A DNA stretch of 64,000 nucleotides, taken from assembly GCA_016719385.1 (NCBI GenBank), contig JADJZA010000007.1, forward strand, positions 248,001 through 312,000. Reading direction: 5' to 3'. The DNA comes from Candidatus Microthrix subdominans (GTDB lineage Bacteria; Actinomycetota; Acidimicrobiia; Acidimicrobiales; Microtrichaceae). A program made the position numbers and the translations under genes. This document shows positions 16,078 through 24,992 of the stretch, in pieces. How positions within the stretch are numbered: the first letter of the stretch is position 1; each line of letters begins with the position of its first letter. The notes below the pieces were generated by a model, which saw only the letters and a list, made by a program, of their open reading frames with translations, was not told where the DNA came from and made no database searches.

Positions 16078-16698
16078 TCAGCCGACGCCGCACACCTCCG
16101 AGAGGCGTGTGGTGAGGTTGTCCAAGGCGTCGGTGTACGCCTTGTTGGCGGCGGCACCCGGGTTGATCTGGCCACCTTCGGCGGTGTCCCGGGCAACCTG
16201 GGCAACGATGTCGATGTCCTTGGTCGAGGCTGGTCCGAATGCTTTCTTGAGGGTGGTGACATCCTGGTCGATGTTGTCGATCGATGACACCCCGAGCGCC
16301 CCGAGGCTGAGCCTCGTCAGCGCAGCGCCGGCGTCGACGCACCCGCCCAGCCCATCGGGGATCGTCAGGTCGACCCCTTCGGGCAGGGTGAGCTCGGTTC
16401 CGTCGGGCAGGGTGATTCCGGTGGGGATGGTCATGCCGGTCGGTGCGCTGGTGGAGGAGGCCACACTCCCGTCGACACCGCCGGAGGGTTCAGTGGTGGT
16501 CGAACTGGTGGATGACGTGGTGGTGGTCGAATCACCCCCGGTCGCCTCCGTGGTGCGCGTCGGTTGCGACGAGGTGGTCGTCGTATCCCCTGCCTGAGAG
16601 AGGTCGTTGCCGCATCCCGCCATCAAGGCGAGAGCTGCCACGGCGAGGCCGACCCCCAAACGGGTTCGTAGCGGGAGAGTGGGTTTGGTTGCGTTCAC
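16078..16698 (-). CDS. Putative lipoprotein with Thr/Ser-rich linker
   Basis: 206 residues from a GTG start at 16698, which has a GAGGAG ribosome-binding site 4 nt upstream. The signal sequence ends in the lipobox LALMAGC. A low-complexity linker of Thr, Ser and Gly (about residues 30-75) is followed by a short LPDGTELTLPEGVDLTIPDG repeat-like segment and a helical C-terminal domain with two cysteines (GGCVDAGAAL and the C-terminal EVCGVG). No family is recognised. It is divergent from the lipoprotein gene at 16925, and both carry Thr-rich linkers, so both are likely surface-anchored. Confidence 0.7.
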   Translation of the reverse strand: MNATKPTLPLRTRLGVGLAVAALALMAGCGNDLSQAGDTTTTSSQPTRTTEATGGDSTTTTSSTSSTTTEPSGGVDGSVASSTSAPTGMTIPTGITLPDGTELTLPEGVDLTIPDGLGGCVDAGAALTRLSLGALGVSSIDNIDQDVTTLKKAFGPASTKDIDIVAQVARDTAEGGQINPGAAANKAYTDALDNLTTRLSEVCGVG

Positions 16699-16730
16699 GG
16701 TGCTCCTCGTCGCTGGGGTCGCGAAGGTCA

Positions 16731-16736
16731 ACCGTA
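16731..16736 (-). promoter_or_regulatory. Possible -10 box for the minus-strand lipoprotein (TACGGT)
   Basis: On the minus strand TACGGT lies 32 nt before the GTG start at 16698 and would give a short leader containing the GAGGAG site. Confidence 0.3.
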
Positions 16737-16825
16737 ATTCGTCGCCGCGCCGAGACGCCGTGACGGGTGAGCGCCGGGTCGGCCGGCGACTCGCTGATTG
16801 GGGGCTGCGGGCGATCACGGGCCGC

Positions 16826-16831
16826 TAAGGT
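16826..16831 (+). promoter_or_regulatory. Possible -10 box for the plus-strand lipoprotein (TAAGGT)
   Basis: TAAGGT in an AT-richer patch of the divergent region 16699-16924, about 93 nt before the ATG at 16925. The leader contains a GGGGAGAAG ribosome-binding site. Confidence 0.3.
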
Positions 16832-16924
16832 GATTTCACATCCGAGTGGGGAACTTTCGATTCCCGGGGGCTCAGGTGACGATCACCCGATCGACGGCCC
16901 GCTCGTGTCGCAGGGGAGAAGCTC

Positions 16925-18007
16925 ATGGTGAATCGGGGACGAATCCTGGCAGCGGTTTCGATGGCCGGGGTGGTCATGCTGGGTGCCGGGGCGTGCGGCA
17001 ACGACACCGACGCAAAGTCGGAGTCGACACCGACGACGCCGACGACGCTGACCACCGACACGACTGGGGCCTCCAACGAGTCGGCGGACACCACGACGAC
17101 TGCGGTGTCGGGAGCGACCGACGAGGTCTCGGGCACGGGCTATTACGGCGGCTTTAGCTTCGAGCTCTCCGAATCGGAGGTCGTTGTCGAGGAGGGTGTC
17201 GATGCGGAGTTGTCGATCAGCGTCGACGTGAAGAACCTGCGCGAGTCGGGTTCTCAGGTGTTCAGCCCGCCGGTGTCGATCGAGGACGATGCAGGCACGG
17301 GCGTGAGCGGATCGGCCGACAGCGATTCGATTCCCGGAGGCTCATCGGGCAAGGCGACCTTTGTCTTCAGCTCCAGCGACGGCTTCGACGACCTTGAGGG
17401 GTGGACGCTGCTCGTGGGCGACAGCGGGGAGGCTCGTGTGGAGCTTCCGCTGGACGGGAGCGATCAGGTCAGCCGGACTCCGGTGGAGCTCGAGCCGAGC
17501 GACGCCGAACTGAGCGTCGACGACGTGGACATCACGTTCGTCTCCCTCGAAGCCCAGTGGAGCGACTCCGATGGCTACCAGGTGGGCAAGGATGAAGTTG
17601 CCGTCATGCTCGAAGCGTCGGCAACCAACAACACCGACAGCCAAACCTGTGTGCGCGACGCAGTGAGCTTTGTCAGTCCGGACGGCGACACGACCGCTGC
17701 CTACGGGGTTGGTGACTGTGAGCCGGCGGGTGAATCATCGAAAGGGCTCATGTTCAGCGCGGTGATCGAGCAACCCGAGGCCGGAGAGTGGACGCTGAAG
17801 GTCGTCGGTGAATGGGGAACCGACGGGGCAGAAGCGAGCGGCGAGGTCACCTTCGAGCTCACTGAGGAGGACCTCTCCGGCACGATGGGCAGCGATTCCG
17901 GTGAGGATGAGTCGGACACCTCGGGGTCCTCGACCACGACCGCCAAGGACGATGAGGCAACCTCCACCACCGAGGGCGGCGAGAAGTCAACGACCACCGA
18001 GGGCTGA
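16925..18007 (+). CDS. Putative lipoprotein with acidic, Ser/Thr-rich tail
   Basis: 360 residues. The signal sequence begins MVNRGRILAAVSMAGVVMLG with a lipobox ending GAGAC. A Thr-rich linker leads into two beta-rich segments: about 80-190 (SFELSESEVVVEEGVDAEL onward, with a conserved-looking LRESG block) and about 195-310 (FVSLEAQWSDSDGYQVGKDE and VMLEASATNNTDSQTC). The second resembles extracellular immunoglobulin-like DUF4352 domains, but this is a weak impression. The C-terminal 50 residues are an acidic Ser/Thr tract. It is very acidic overall and likely anchored outside the membrane. Confidence 0.7.
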   Translation: MVNRGRILAAVSMAGVVMLGAGACGNDTDAKSESTPTTPTTLTTDTTGASNESADTTTTAVSGATDEVSGTGYYGGFSFELSESEVVVEEGVDAELSISVDVKNLRESGSQVFSPPVSIEDDAGTGVSGSADSDSIPGGSSGKATFVFSSSDGFDDLEGWTLLVGDSGEARVELPLDGSDQVSRTPVELEPSDAELSVDDVDITFVSLEAQWSDSDGYQVGKDEVAVMLEASATNNTDSQTCVRDAVSFVSPDGDTTAAYGVGDCEPAGESSKGLMFSAVIEQPEAGEWTLKVVGEWGTDGAEASGEVTFELTEEDLSGTMGSDSGEDESDTSGSSTTTAKDDEATSTTEGGEKSTTTEG

Positions 18008-18028
18008 GCCCCCCCGGAGCGATAATGA

Positions 18029-18136
18029 GCCTGCCGGCTGAACCGAGCTGGCCGGCGTCACCGACCTTGCCGAATGAACCGACCTTGCCGGCTGACCCAA
18101 GCTTGGCGCTCTAACCGACCTTGCGCTCGCCGAGGC
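18029..18136. repeat. Six imperfect 18-bp tandem repeats overlapping the sdhB 3' end
   Basis: Six consecutive 18-nt units run without gaps: 18029-18046, 18047-18064, 18065-18082, 18083-18100, 18101-18118 and 18119-18136. The core is close to ccttgccggctgaaccga. The last two units overlap the sdhB stop codon and final codons, so the array seems to have expanded outward from the 3' end of sdhB. A minus-strand reading of the array would give hexapeptide repeats of the ARSVxP type, but there is no sign that it is translated. Confidence 0.7.
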
Positions 18137-18890
18137 GGCGGCGGTTGGTCCACTGCGCCTTGACGTAGTCACGGTTCATCATGGCGATGAAGTCGATCGA
18201 GATCTCCTTGGGGCACGCCTCGCCGCACTCGCCGTAGTTGCGGCACGAGCCGAAGTACTCGTCCATCTTCTCGACCATGGCGATCGAGCGGTCCCAGCGT
18301 TCTGCCTGGCCCTGGGGCAGCAGGTTGAGGTGCTGCATCTTGGCCGACGTGAACAGGCTGGCGGCCGAGTTGGGGCAGGCGGCGACGCAGGCGCCACAGC
18401 CGATGCATGCGGCGGCGTCCATGGCCGCCTCGGCCGCATCCTTGGCGATGGGGATCAGGTTGGCGTCAGGCGTGCCGCCGGTGGTGACGTCGATGTAGCC
18501 GCCGGCCTCGACGATCCGGTCGAACGTCGCCCGGTTGACCATCAGGTCTTTGATGACGGGGAAGGCCGCCGAGCGGAACGGCTCGATGATGATCTCGTCA
18601 CCGTCGGTGAACTGGCGCATGTGCAGCTGGCAGGTGGCGGTCGCCTTCTGCGGGCCGTGCGCCTGACCATTGATCATGACGCCGCACGTGCCGCAGATGC
18701 CCTCGCGGCAGTCGTGGTCGAACACGATGGGTTCCTGATCGTGGTCGATCAGGTCCTCGTTGACGTAGTCGAGCATCTCGAGGAACGAGGCGTCGTCGGC
18801 CACCTTGGTGGTGTACGTCGCAAACTCGCCGGTGCTCTCGGGGCCTGCTTGGCGCCATACCTTGAGGGTGAGGTTGAGCATTTCGGTCAT
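18111..18890 (-). CDS. sdhB: Succinate dehydrogenase iron-sulfur subunit
   Basis: 259-residue electron-transfer subunit of complex II. Its N-terminal ferredoxin domain has the [2Fe-2S] ligands DCREGICGTCGVMING plus a later Cys (TATCQLHM). The C-terminal domain carries CIGCGACVAACPNSA for [4Fe-4S] and CRNYGECGEACPKEIS for the remaining clusters. It is the last gene of sdhC-sdhA-sdhB on the minus strand, 47 nt after sdhA. The last codons overlap an 18-bp minisatellite array. Confidence 0.96.
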   Translation of the reverse strand: MTEMLNLTLKVWRQAGPESTGEFATYTTKVADDASFLEMLDYVNEDLIDHDQEPIVFDHDCREGICGTCGVMINGQAHGPQKATATCQLHMRQFTDGDEIIIEPFRSAAFPVIKDLMVNRATFDRIVEAGGYIDVTTGGTPDANLIPIAKDAAEAAMDAAACIGCGACVAACPNSAASLFTSAKMQHLNLLPQGQAERWDRSIAMVEKMDEYFGSCRNYGECGEACPKEISIDFIAMMNRDYVKAQWTNRRRLGERKVG

Positions 18891-18937
18891 CGTCGGGGTC
18901 CGTTCTCGGTGCTCAGTGACCGGTCGTCGGTAAGCAT

Positions 18938-20872
<1,935 letters not shown>

Positions 20873-20882
20873 GTGGCTCTCC

Positions 20883-21641
20883 CTACGAGACGATGCCGGT
20901 CATGGCGGCCAGCGGCATGATGGTGTTGCCCACGCCGATCAGCACGGCCAGGCCGATGGCGAAATAGCGCCGGGCGACGTTGTACTTGGGGCTGTTGAGG
21001 CCGAGGCTCTGAAACATCGACCAGGCACCGTGGTAGAGGTGCACGGCCAGCAGCAGGTTGGCGACGATGTAGAAGATCGCCACCGGCGGGCGGCTCATCG
21101 ACGCAACGAAGTTTTCGTACGGCATGCCCCGTTGCCAGCCGTTTCCGGCGGCGCCGCCGACGCCCCAGGTGAGGTCGGCCAGGTGGAACAGGAGGTAGAA
21201 CAACACGATGGTGCCGGAGACGGCCATGGTGCGGTTGGCGTAGTTGACCGCTACGAACTGGCGCTTGGACTCGTAGTGGACCGGGCGGGCCCGCTTGTTG
21301 ATCACGACCAGGCGATAGGCAGCCAGGATGTGGACGAGGAAGGCGCCGATCAGCCCGAGGCGCATGATCCACAGAAACACGGTCCTTGGGAGGATCGGAT
21401 ACAACAGTTCCCTCAGGAACTCGCCGTAATGGTTGATCGCCTCGGCCCCGAGGAACATCTTCCAGTTGCCGATCATGTGAAAGACGATGAAGCCGATCAA
21501 CATGACGCCGGACAGGGCCATCGCCCACTTCATGCCGACCGTCGTGTCGAGGAAGCGAATGGGCCAGGGAAGGTTGCGGCGCGTGGGGCGCTGCGACTCG
21601 GGTTCCTGGGCTCCTGGTCGACCTTGGACCACCTGCGCCAT
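20883..21641 (-). CDS. sdhC: Succinate dehydrogenase cytochrome b subunit (type B, five helices)
   Basis: 252-residue membrane anchor of complex II. It has five hydrophobic helices, with the haem/quinone-type His residues in IGFIVFHMIGNWKMFLG, GAFLVHILAAYRL, FYLLFHLADLTWG and AVHLYHGAWSMFQSLG. This is the single-subunit type-B anchor, so no sdhD is expected. It is the first gene of the sdhCAB operon, with a GGAGG ribosome-binding site 8 nt before the ATG at 21641. Menaquinone is the expected quinone in actinobacteria (inference). Confidence 0.94.
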   Translation of the reverse strand: MAQVVQGRPGAQEPESQRPTRRNLPWPIRFLDTTVGMKWAMALSGVMLIGFIVFHMIGNWKMFLGAEAINHYGEFLRELLYPILPRTVFLWIMRLGLIGAFLVHILAAYRLVVINKRARPVHYESKRQFVAVNYANRTMAVSGTIVLFYLLFHLADLTWGVGGAAGNGWQRGMPYENFVASMSRPPVAIFYIVANLLLAVHLYHGAWSMFQSLGLNSPKYNVARRYFAIGLAVLIGVGNTIMPLAAMTGIVS

Positions 21642-21727
21642 GGATTGGGCCTCCGGTTGCGTCGGTCAAGCCGACTCGAATGTGTGAACGAGCAAGACGG
21701 TGGCGGAGCCAGACGTCGGTGGCCAAC

Positions 21728-22600
21728 CTACTCGTCGGGGATCGAGAGCGACCAGAAGGCCACACCCGCTGCGTCGTCGGTCAGCACGTAGCGCCACGCC
21801 GTCGGAGGTCGCGAGTTGTCCTCGGCCCCGGCGATCAGGGTCAGCTCGAGCGACAACGACCCTTCCAGCGGCCGAACGAGGGGCAGGGTGGCGATCGTGG
21901 CCGACCCGGCCGTGGGGACGGGCCCGGAGAATGTCCACGAGTGGACACGTTCTGCCCACCGCACCGTGGCGACCACCCGTGCTGTGTCGGCGTCCGCGCC
22001 CGTGTCGCCGTCCATCCAGTCCCGGCACAACCACAGGTTGACGGCAAACCCGCGGCCGGGGCGCAGGTGCGGTGGCGGGGGCTCGGGGAGGACGGTGACC
22101 GGTGCCCAGGCCGGATCGCTGGGCTGCTCGGGCCAGGGCGCGCTGAACCCACGCCCGGGCCGTCCCGCCATCCGCCGTACGGTCGCGATCACGTTGGACG
22201 GCACGGGCTCCTGGGGTGGAACTCGGTTGGTCGCCCCGGTCGTCGGCGCTGCTGTGTCGTCGGCGCTGGTCGACCGCACCCATGCCAGCGTCGTGGGCCA
22301 CCGTCGGTGGCGCCGGGCCAGCAGCGCCGCCGCAGCTCCAGGTGCCAGATCGGGCCAAGAGGAGACCCCGGTGCCTGCCAACCGTTCCAGGAACGACCGT
22401 CGGCGGTACCGGTGCTCCTCGTCCATTACCCGCAGCCCTGCCGAGGTGGCCGCATTCCTGACGATCGTCGGAATGGCGCCCGAGGGGGCGCGCACCGCGT
22501 TGGCGCCGAGGTCGACCGCCCGCCGGGCCACGGTCTGGGCCTGCGCAGTCGTGGCAACGCTCAGGTCGTCGGCGTCGAGTTCGACGCAGCGCAGATACAC
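21728..22600 (-). CDS. Protein of unknown function, weak glycoside-hydrolase-like features
   Basis: 290 residues, start GTG 22600, only 13 nt after the L,D-transpeptidase stop, so probably co-transcribed with it. The N-terminal part reads TVARRAVDLGANAVRAPSGA then AATSAGLRVMDEEH, resembling the strand-helix pieces of GH2-type TIM barrels. The C-terminal part (GRGFAVNLWLCRDWM and ATLPLVRPLEGSLSLELTLI) resembles the beta-sandwich domain of such enzymes. Catalytic acids cannot be placed and the middle is Pro/Ala-rich. It may be a degenerate or minimal carbohydrate-binding protein. No signal peptide is visible. Confidence 0.6.
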   Translation of the reverse strand: MYLRCVELDADDLSVATTAQAQTVARRAVDLGANAVRAPSGAIPTIVRNAATSAGLRVMDEEHRYRRRSFLERLAGTGVSSWPDLAPGAAAALLARRHRRWPTTLAWVRSTSADDTAAPTTGATNRVPPQEPVPSNVIATVRRMAGRPGRGFSAPWPEQPSDPAWAPVTVLPEPPPPHLRPGRGFAVNLWLCRDWMDGDTGADADTARVVATVRWAERVHSWTFSGPVPTAGSATIATLPLVRPLEGSLSLELTLIAGAEDNSRPPTAWRYVLTDDAAGVAFWSLSIPDE

Positions 22601-22613
22601 CGCCTCAGTGTCG

Positions 22614-23306
22614 TCAGTAGACCCACACCGTTGTGCCGATGCGGCCCCAAGCTGTGCCCCAGAGGAAGTCGATCTCCGGGTTGGTCAGCCGTACGCATCC
22701 GTGGCTGGCGGCGTAGGCGGGAACCGACGGCGAGCCGTGGAGGGCGATGCCACCGTTGAAATACTTCGGACGCCACAGCTTGCCGAGCGGTGAGACTCGT
22801 AGGCCGTTGATTTGACGGAAAATGCGGTATTTGCCACGGGGCGTGCGGTGGCTGGCATCGCCGGTCGACGCATTGAACACGGAATGGACGTAGCCACCGT
22901 CGACCAGCAGCACGACCTGGCGGGCCAGGTCGACCTCGATCACCCGGCCCGAGCGGCTGCGGGCGTTGGGACGACCGACCAGGTTGATGTGGCGCAGGGT
23001 TTGGGGTCCGGCGACCCCGTCTCGCCCTAGACCGTAGAACTTCTGGAACGCCATGACGGCGTGGTAGGTGTTGGACCCGTAGGAGCCGTCGGCCGACACA
23101 AAAAAGCCGAGTTGGCCAAGTCGGGATTGCATCGACTTGACCGCAGCGCCTCTCGAGCCGCTGCGCAGCGTCTGGCCGGTGGGCACGGGGGTGGTGTTGC
23201 AACCGCACGAGGCGCCCAGCGTCGCCATGACCAGCATGGCGATGAGGAGACGGGTCCTGCCGGTGGTCCGTCGCTTCATCGAATTAGACGCTGAATGTGT
23301 AGCCAC
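22614..23306 (-). CDS. L,D-transpeptidase with peptidoglycan-binding domain
   Basis: Periplasmic peptidoglycan cross-linking or protein-attaching enzyme of the YkuD family, about 230 residues. Order: an N-terminal hydrophobic segment ending in a lipobox-like LGASC near residue 34, a PG_binding_1 domain (LRSGSRGAAVKSMQSRLGQL, YGSNTYHAVMAFQKFYGL) and the YkuD domain with catalytic HGSPSVPAYAASHGCVRLTN. The start is uncertain: GTG 23306 has a GGAGA site at good spacing, while GTG 23312 and ATG 23279 are also possible. It fits with mreB, the DivIVA-like protein and the cell-wall hydrolase elsewhere in this window. Confidence 0.9.
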   Translation of the reverse strand: MATHSASNSMKRRTTGRTRLLIAMLVMATLGASCGCNTTPVPTGQTLRSGSRGAAVKSMQSRLGQLGFFVSADGSYGSNTYHAVMAFQKFYGLGRDGVAGPQTLRHINLVGRPNARSRSGRVIEVDLARQVVLLVDGGYVHSVFNASTGDASHRTPRGKYRIFRQINGLRVSPLGKLWRPKYFNGGIALHGSPSVPAYAASHGCVRLTNPEIDFLWGTAWGRIGTTVWVY

Positions 23307-23366
23307 GATCACTCTCCGTGAGGTTCCGCTCGGTGTGCTGTGATTTCGTTCTGAGATTGCTAACAG

Positions 23367-23372
23367 ATTTTA
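23367..23372 (-). promoter_or_regulatory. Possible -10 box of the L,D-transpeptidase gene (TAAAAT)
   Basis: In the AT-rich part of the divergent region 23307-23503, TAAAAT reads on the minus strand about 60 nt before the GTG start. No convincing -35 box is seen. Confidence 0.35.
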
Positions 23373-23491
23373 GGCGAAATTGCACTCATCGGCATGGCGG
23401 CTTGATCGCTCTCTGCCGGTCGGTCCGGCCAAGGCCGACCCTTTTCTCCGTCTTCGTCCGGACGCGGGCTCGTCCTCGGCCCATCGCGGGA

Positions 23492-23497
23492 TACCTT
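23492..23497 (+). promoter_or_regulatory. -10 box of the AAA+ ATPase gene (TACCTT), leaderless start
   Basis: TACCTT ends 6 nt before GTG 23504. No ribosome-binding site is present. This fixes the start of the AAA+ gene and rejects the long upstream extension. Confidence 0.5.
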
Positions 23498-23503
23498 GCC
23501 CGG

Positions 23504-24982
23504 GTGACCGCACACGATTCCCCCTCCGAGACCACGGCCGCATCGGCCGACGCAGATCACCGGGTTCCAACACCTCCTGACACCCTGCCGGCCACGCTGG
23601 GTGAGCTGTTGGCCTCTGGCTGGACGTCTCGCAGCGTGGTCGATGAACTGCGGGCCAATGCCATCGCCAAGCTTCGTTCGGGCGAGACGTTGGTGCCCGG
23701 CGTGATCGGCTACGACGACACGGTGCTGCCGCAGCTCACCAACGCGCTGCTGGCCGGTCATGATCTGATCCTGCTCGGGGAGCGCGGTCAGGCCAAGACC
23801 CGCATCATCCGGGCACTCGTCGAGCTGCTCGACGAATGGCTCCCCGCCGTGGCGGGCTCCGAACTTGCCGACGACCCGACCGCCCCGATCAGCCCCGGTG
23901 CGATCGCCGCCGTGGCCGAGGGGGGCGACGACACCCCGCTGGAGTGGTTGCACCGCTCGCAGCGGTACGCCGAGAAGCTGGCGACGCCCGACACCTCGAT
24001 TGCGGACCTGATCGGGGAGGTCGACCCGATCAAGGTGGCCGAAGGTCGGCACCTCGACGATGAGGGCACCATTCACTTCGGCTTGGTGCCTCGCGCCAAC
24101 CGCGGCATCTTCGCCATGAACGAGCTGCCGGATCTGTCCGAACGCATCCAGGTGGGCCTGTTGAACATCCTCGAGGAGCGAGACGTACAAATCCGTGGCT
24201 ACCGGATCCGGCTGCCGGTCGACGTCATGTTGGTCGCCTCGGCCAACCCGGAGGACTACACCAACCGCGGTCGGCTGATCACCCCGCTCAAGGACCGCTT
24301 CGGTGCCCAGATCCGCACCCACTACCCACTCGAGGTGGCCACCGAGGTGGAGATTCTCGACCAGGAAGTCACCGTGCCTCAGGTCGAGGGCGTGTCGATC
24401 GGGATGCCGCGACCGATGGCCGATGTGGTGGCCACATTCTCCCATCTGGCCCGGCAGAGCTCACAGATCTCGCAGCGATCCGGCGTGTCGGTGCGCCTCA
24501 GCGTGACCAACGCCGAGACGATGACCGCCAACGCGGTGCGACGCGCCCTGCGCCTTGGCGAGAGCGAGGCCGCTCCCAGGGTGTGCGATCTCGAATCCCT
24601 GCCCGCCTCGACGATGGGCAAGCTCGAGATCGAGAGCCTGGAGGAGGGCCGAGAGGGCCAGATCGTGGGCCAGCTTATGAACCACGCCGTGCTGGCCGTG
24701 TTCCGCGAGCTGGTCAGCCCCGGGGATCTAGGACGGGTTGTCGACGAAATCGAACAGCACGGCGCCGTCGAGGTTGGCGACGACGTGACCTTGGTCGAGT
24801 TCACCGAGCTGCTCTCCGGGGCCCCGGAGCTCACCAAGGTGGCCTCATCGGTGGCGGGCGACGCCGCGACGGCGGCCGAGTTGGCTTCCGCCGCCGAGCT
24901 GGTGCTCGAAGGCCTGCACCTGTCCAAGCGGCTCAATAAGGACGCGATGGGCGCCGCCACCACCTACTCGGGCCGCCGCTGA
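23504..24982 (+). CDS. MoxR/ChlI-like AAA+ ATPase
   Basis: 492-residue ATPase of the magnesium-chelatase-subunit-I/MoxR class. The nucleotide loop is a variant, DLILLGERGQAKTRIIRAL, where the usual GxxGxGKT has become GERGQAKT. The second ATPase motif is FAMNELPDLSERIQVGLLNI, with the downstream LVASANPEDYTNRGRLITPL sensor region. The gene ends 10 nt before the VWA gene. The pair corresponds in size and order to Mycobacterium tuberculosis Rv0958-Rv0959, annotated as a possible magnesium chelatase and a hypothetical VWA protein. No bacteriochlorophyll genes are nearby, so a chelatase role is unlikely and a MoxR-type chaperone or metal-insertion role is more plausible. Start GTG 23504. Confidence 0.88.
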   Translation: MTAHDSPSETTAASADADHRVPTPPDTLPATLGELLASGWTSRSVVDELRANAIAKLRSGETLVPGVIGYDDTVLPQLTNALLAGHDLILLGERGQAKTRIIRALVELLDEWLPAVAGSELADDPTAPISPGAIAAVAEGGDDTPLEWLHRSQRYAEKLATPDTSIADLIGEVDPIKVAEGRHLDDEGTIHFGLVPRANRGIFAMNELPDLSERIQVGLLNILEERDVQIRGYRIRLPVDVMLVASANPEDYTNRGRLITPLKDRFGAQIRTHYPLEVATEVEILDQEVTVPQVEGVSIGMPRPMADVVATFSHLARQSSQISQRSGVSVRLSVTNAETMTANAVRRALRLGESEAAPRVCDLESLPASTMGKLEIESLEEGREGQIVGQLMNHAVLAVFRELVSPGDLGRVVDEIEQHGAVEVGDDVTLVEFTELLSGAPELTKVASSVAGDAATAAELASAAELVLEGLHLSKRLNKDAMGAATTYSGRR

Positions 24983-24992
24983 TGGGCATCTC

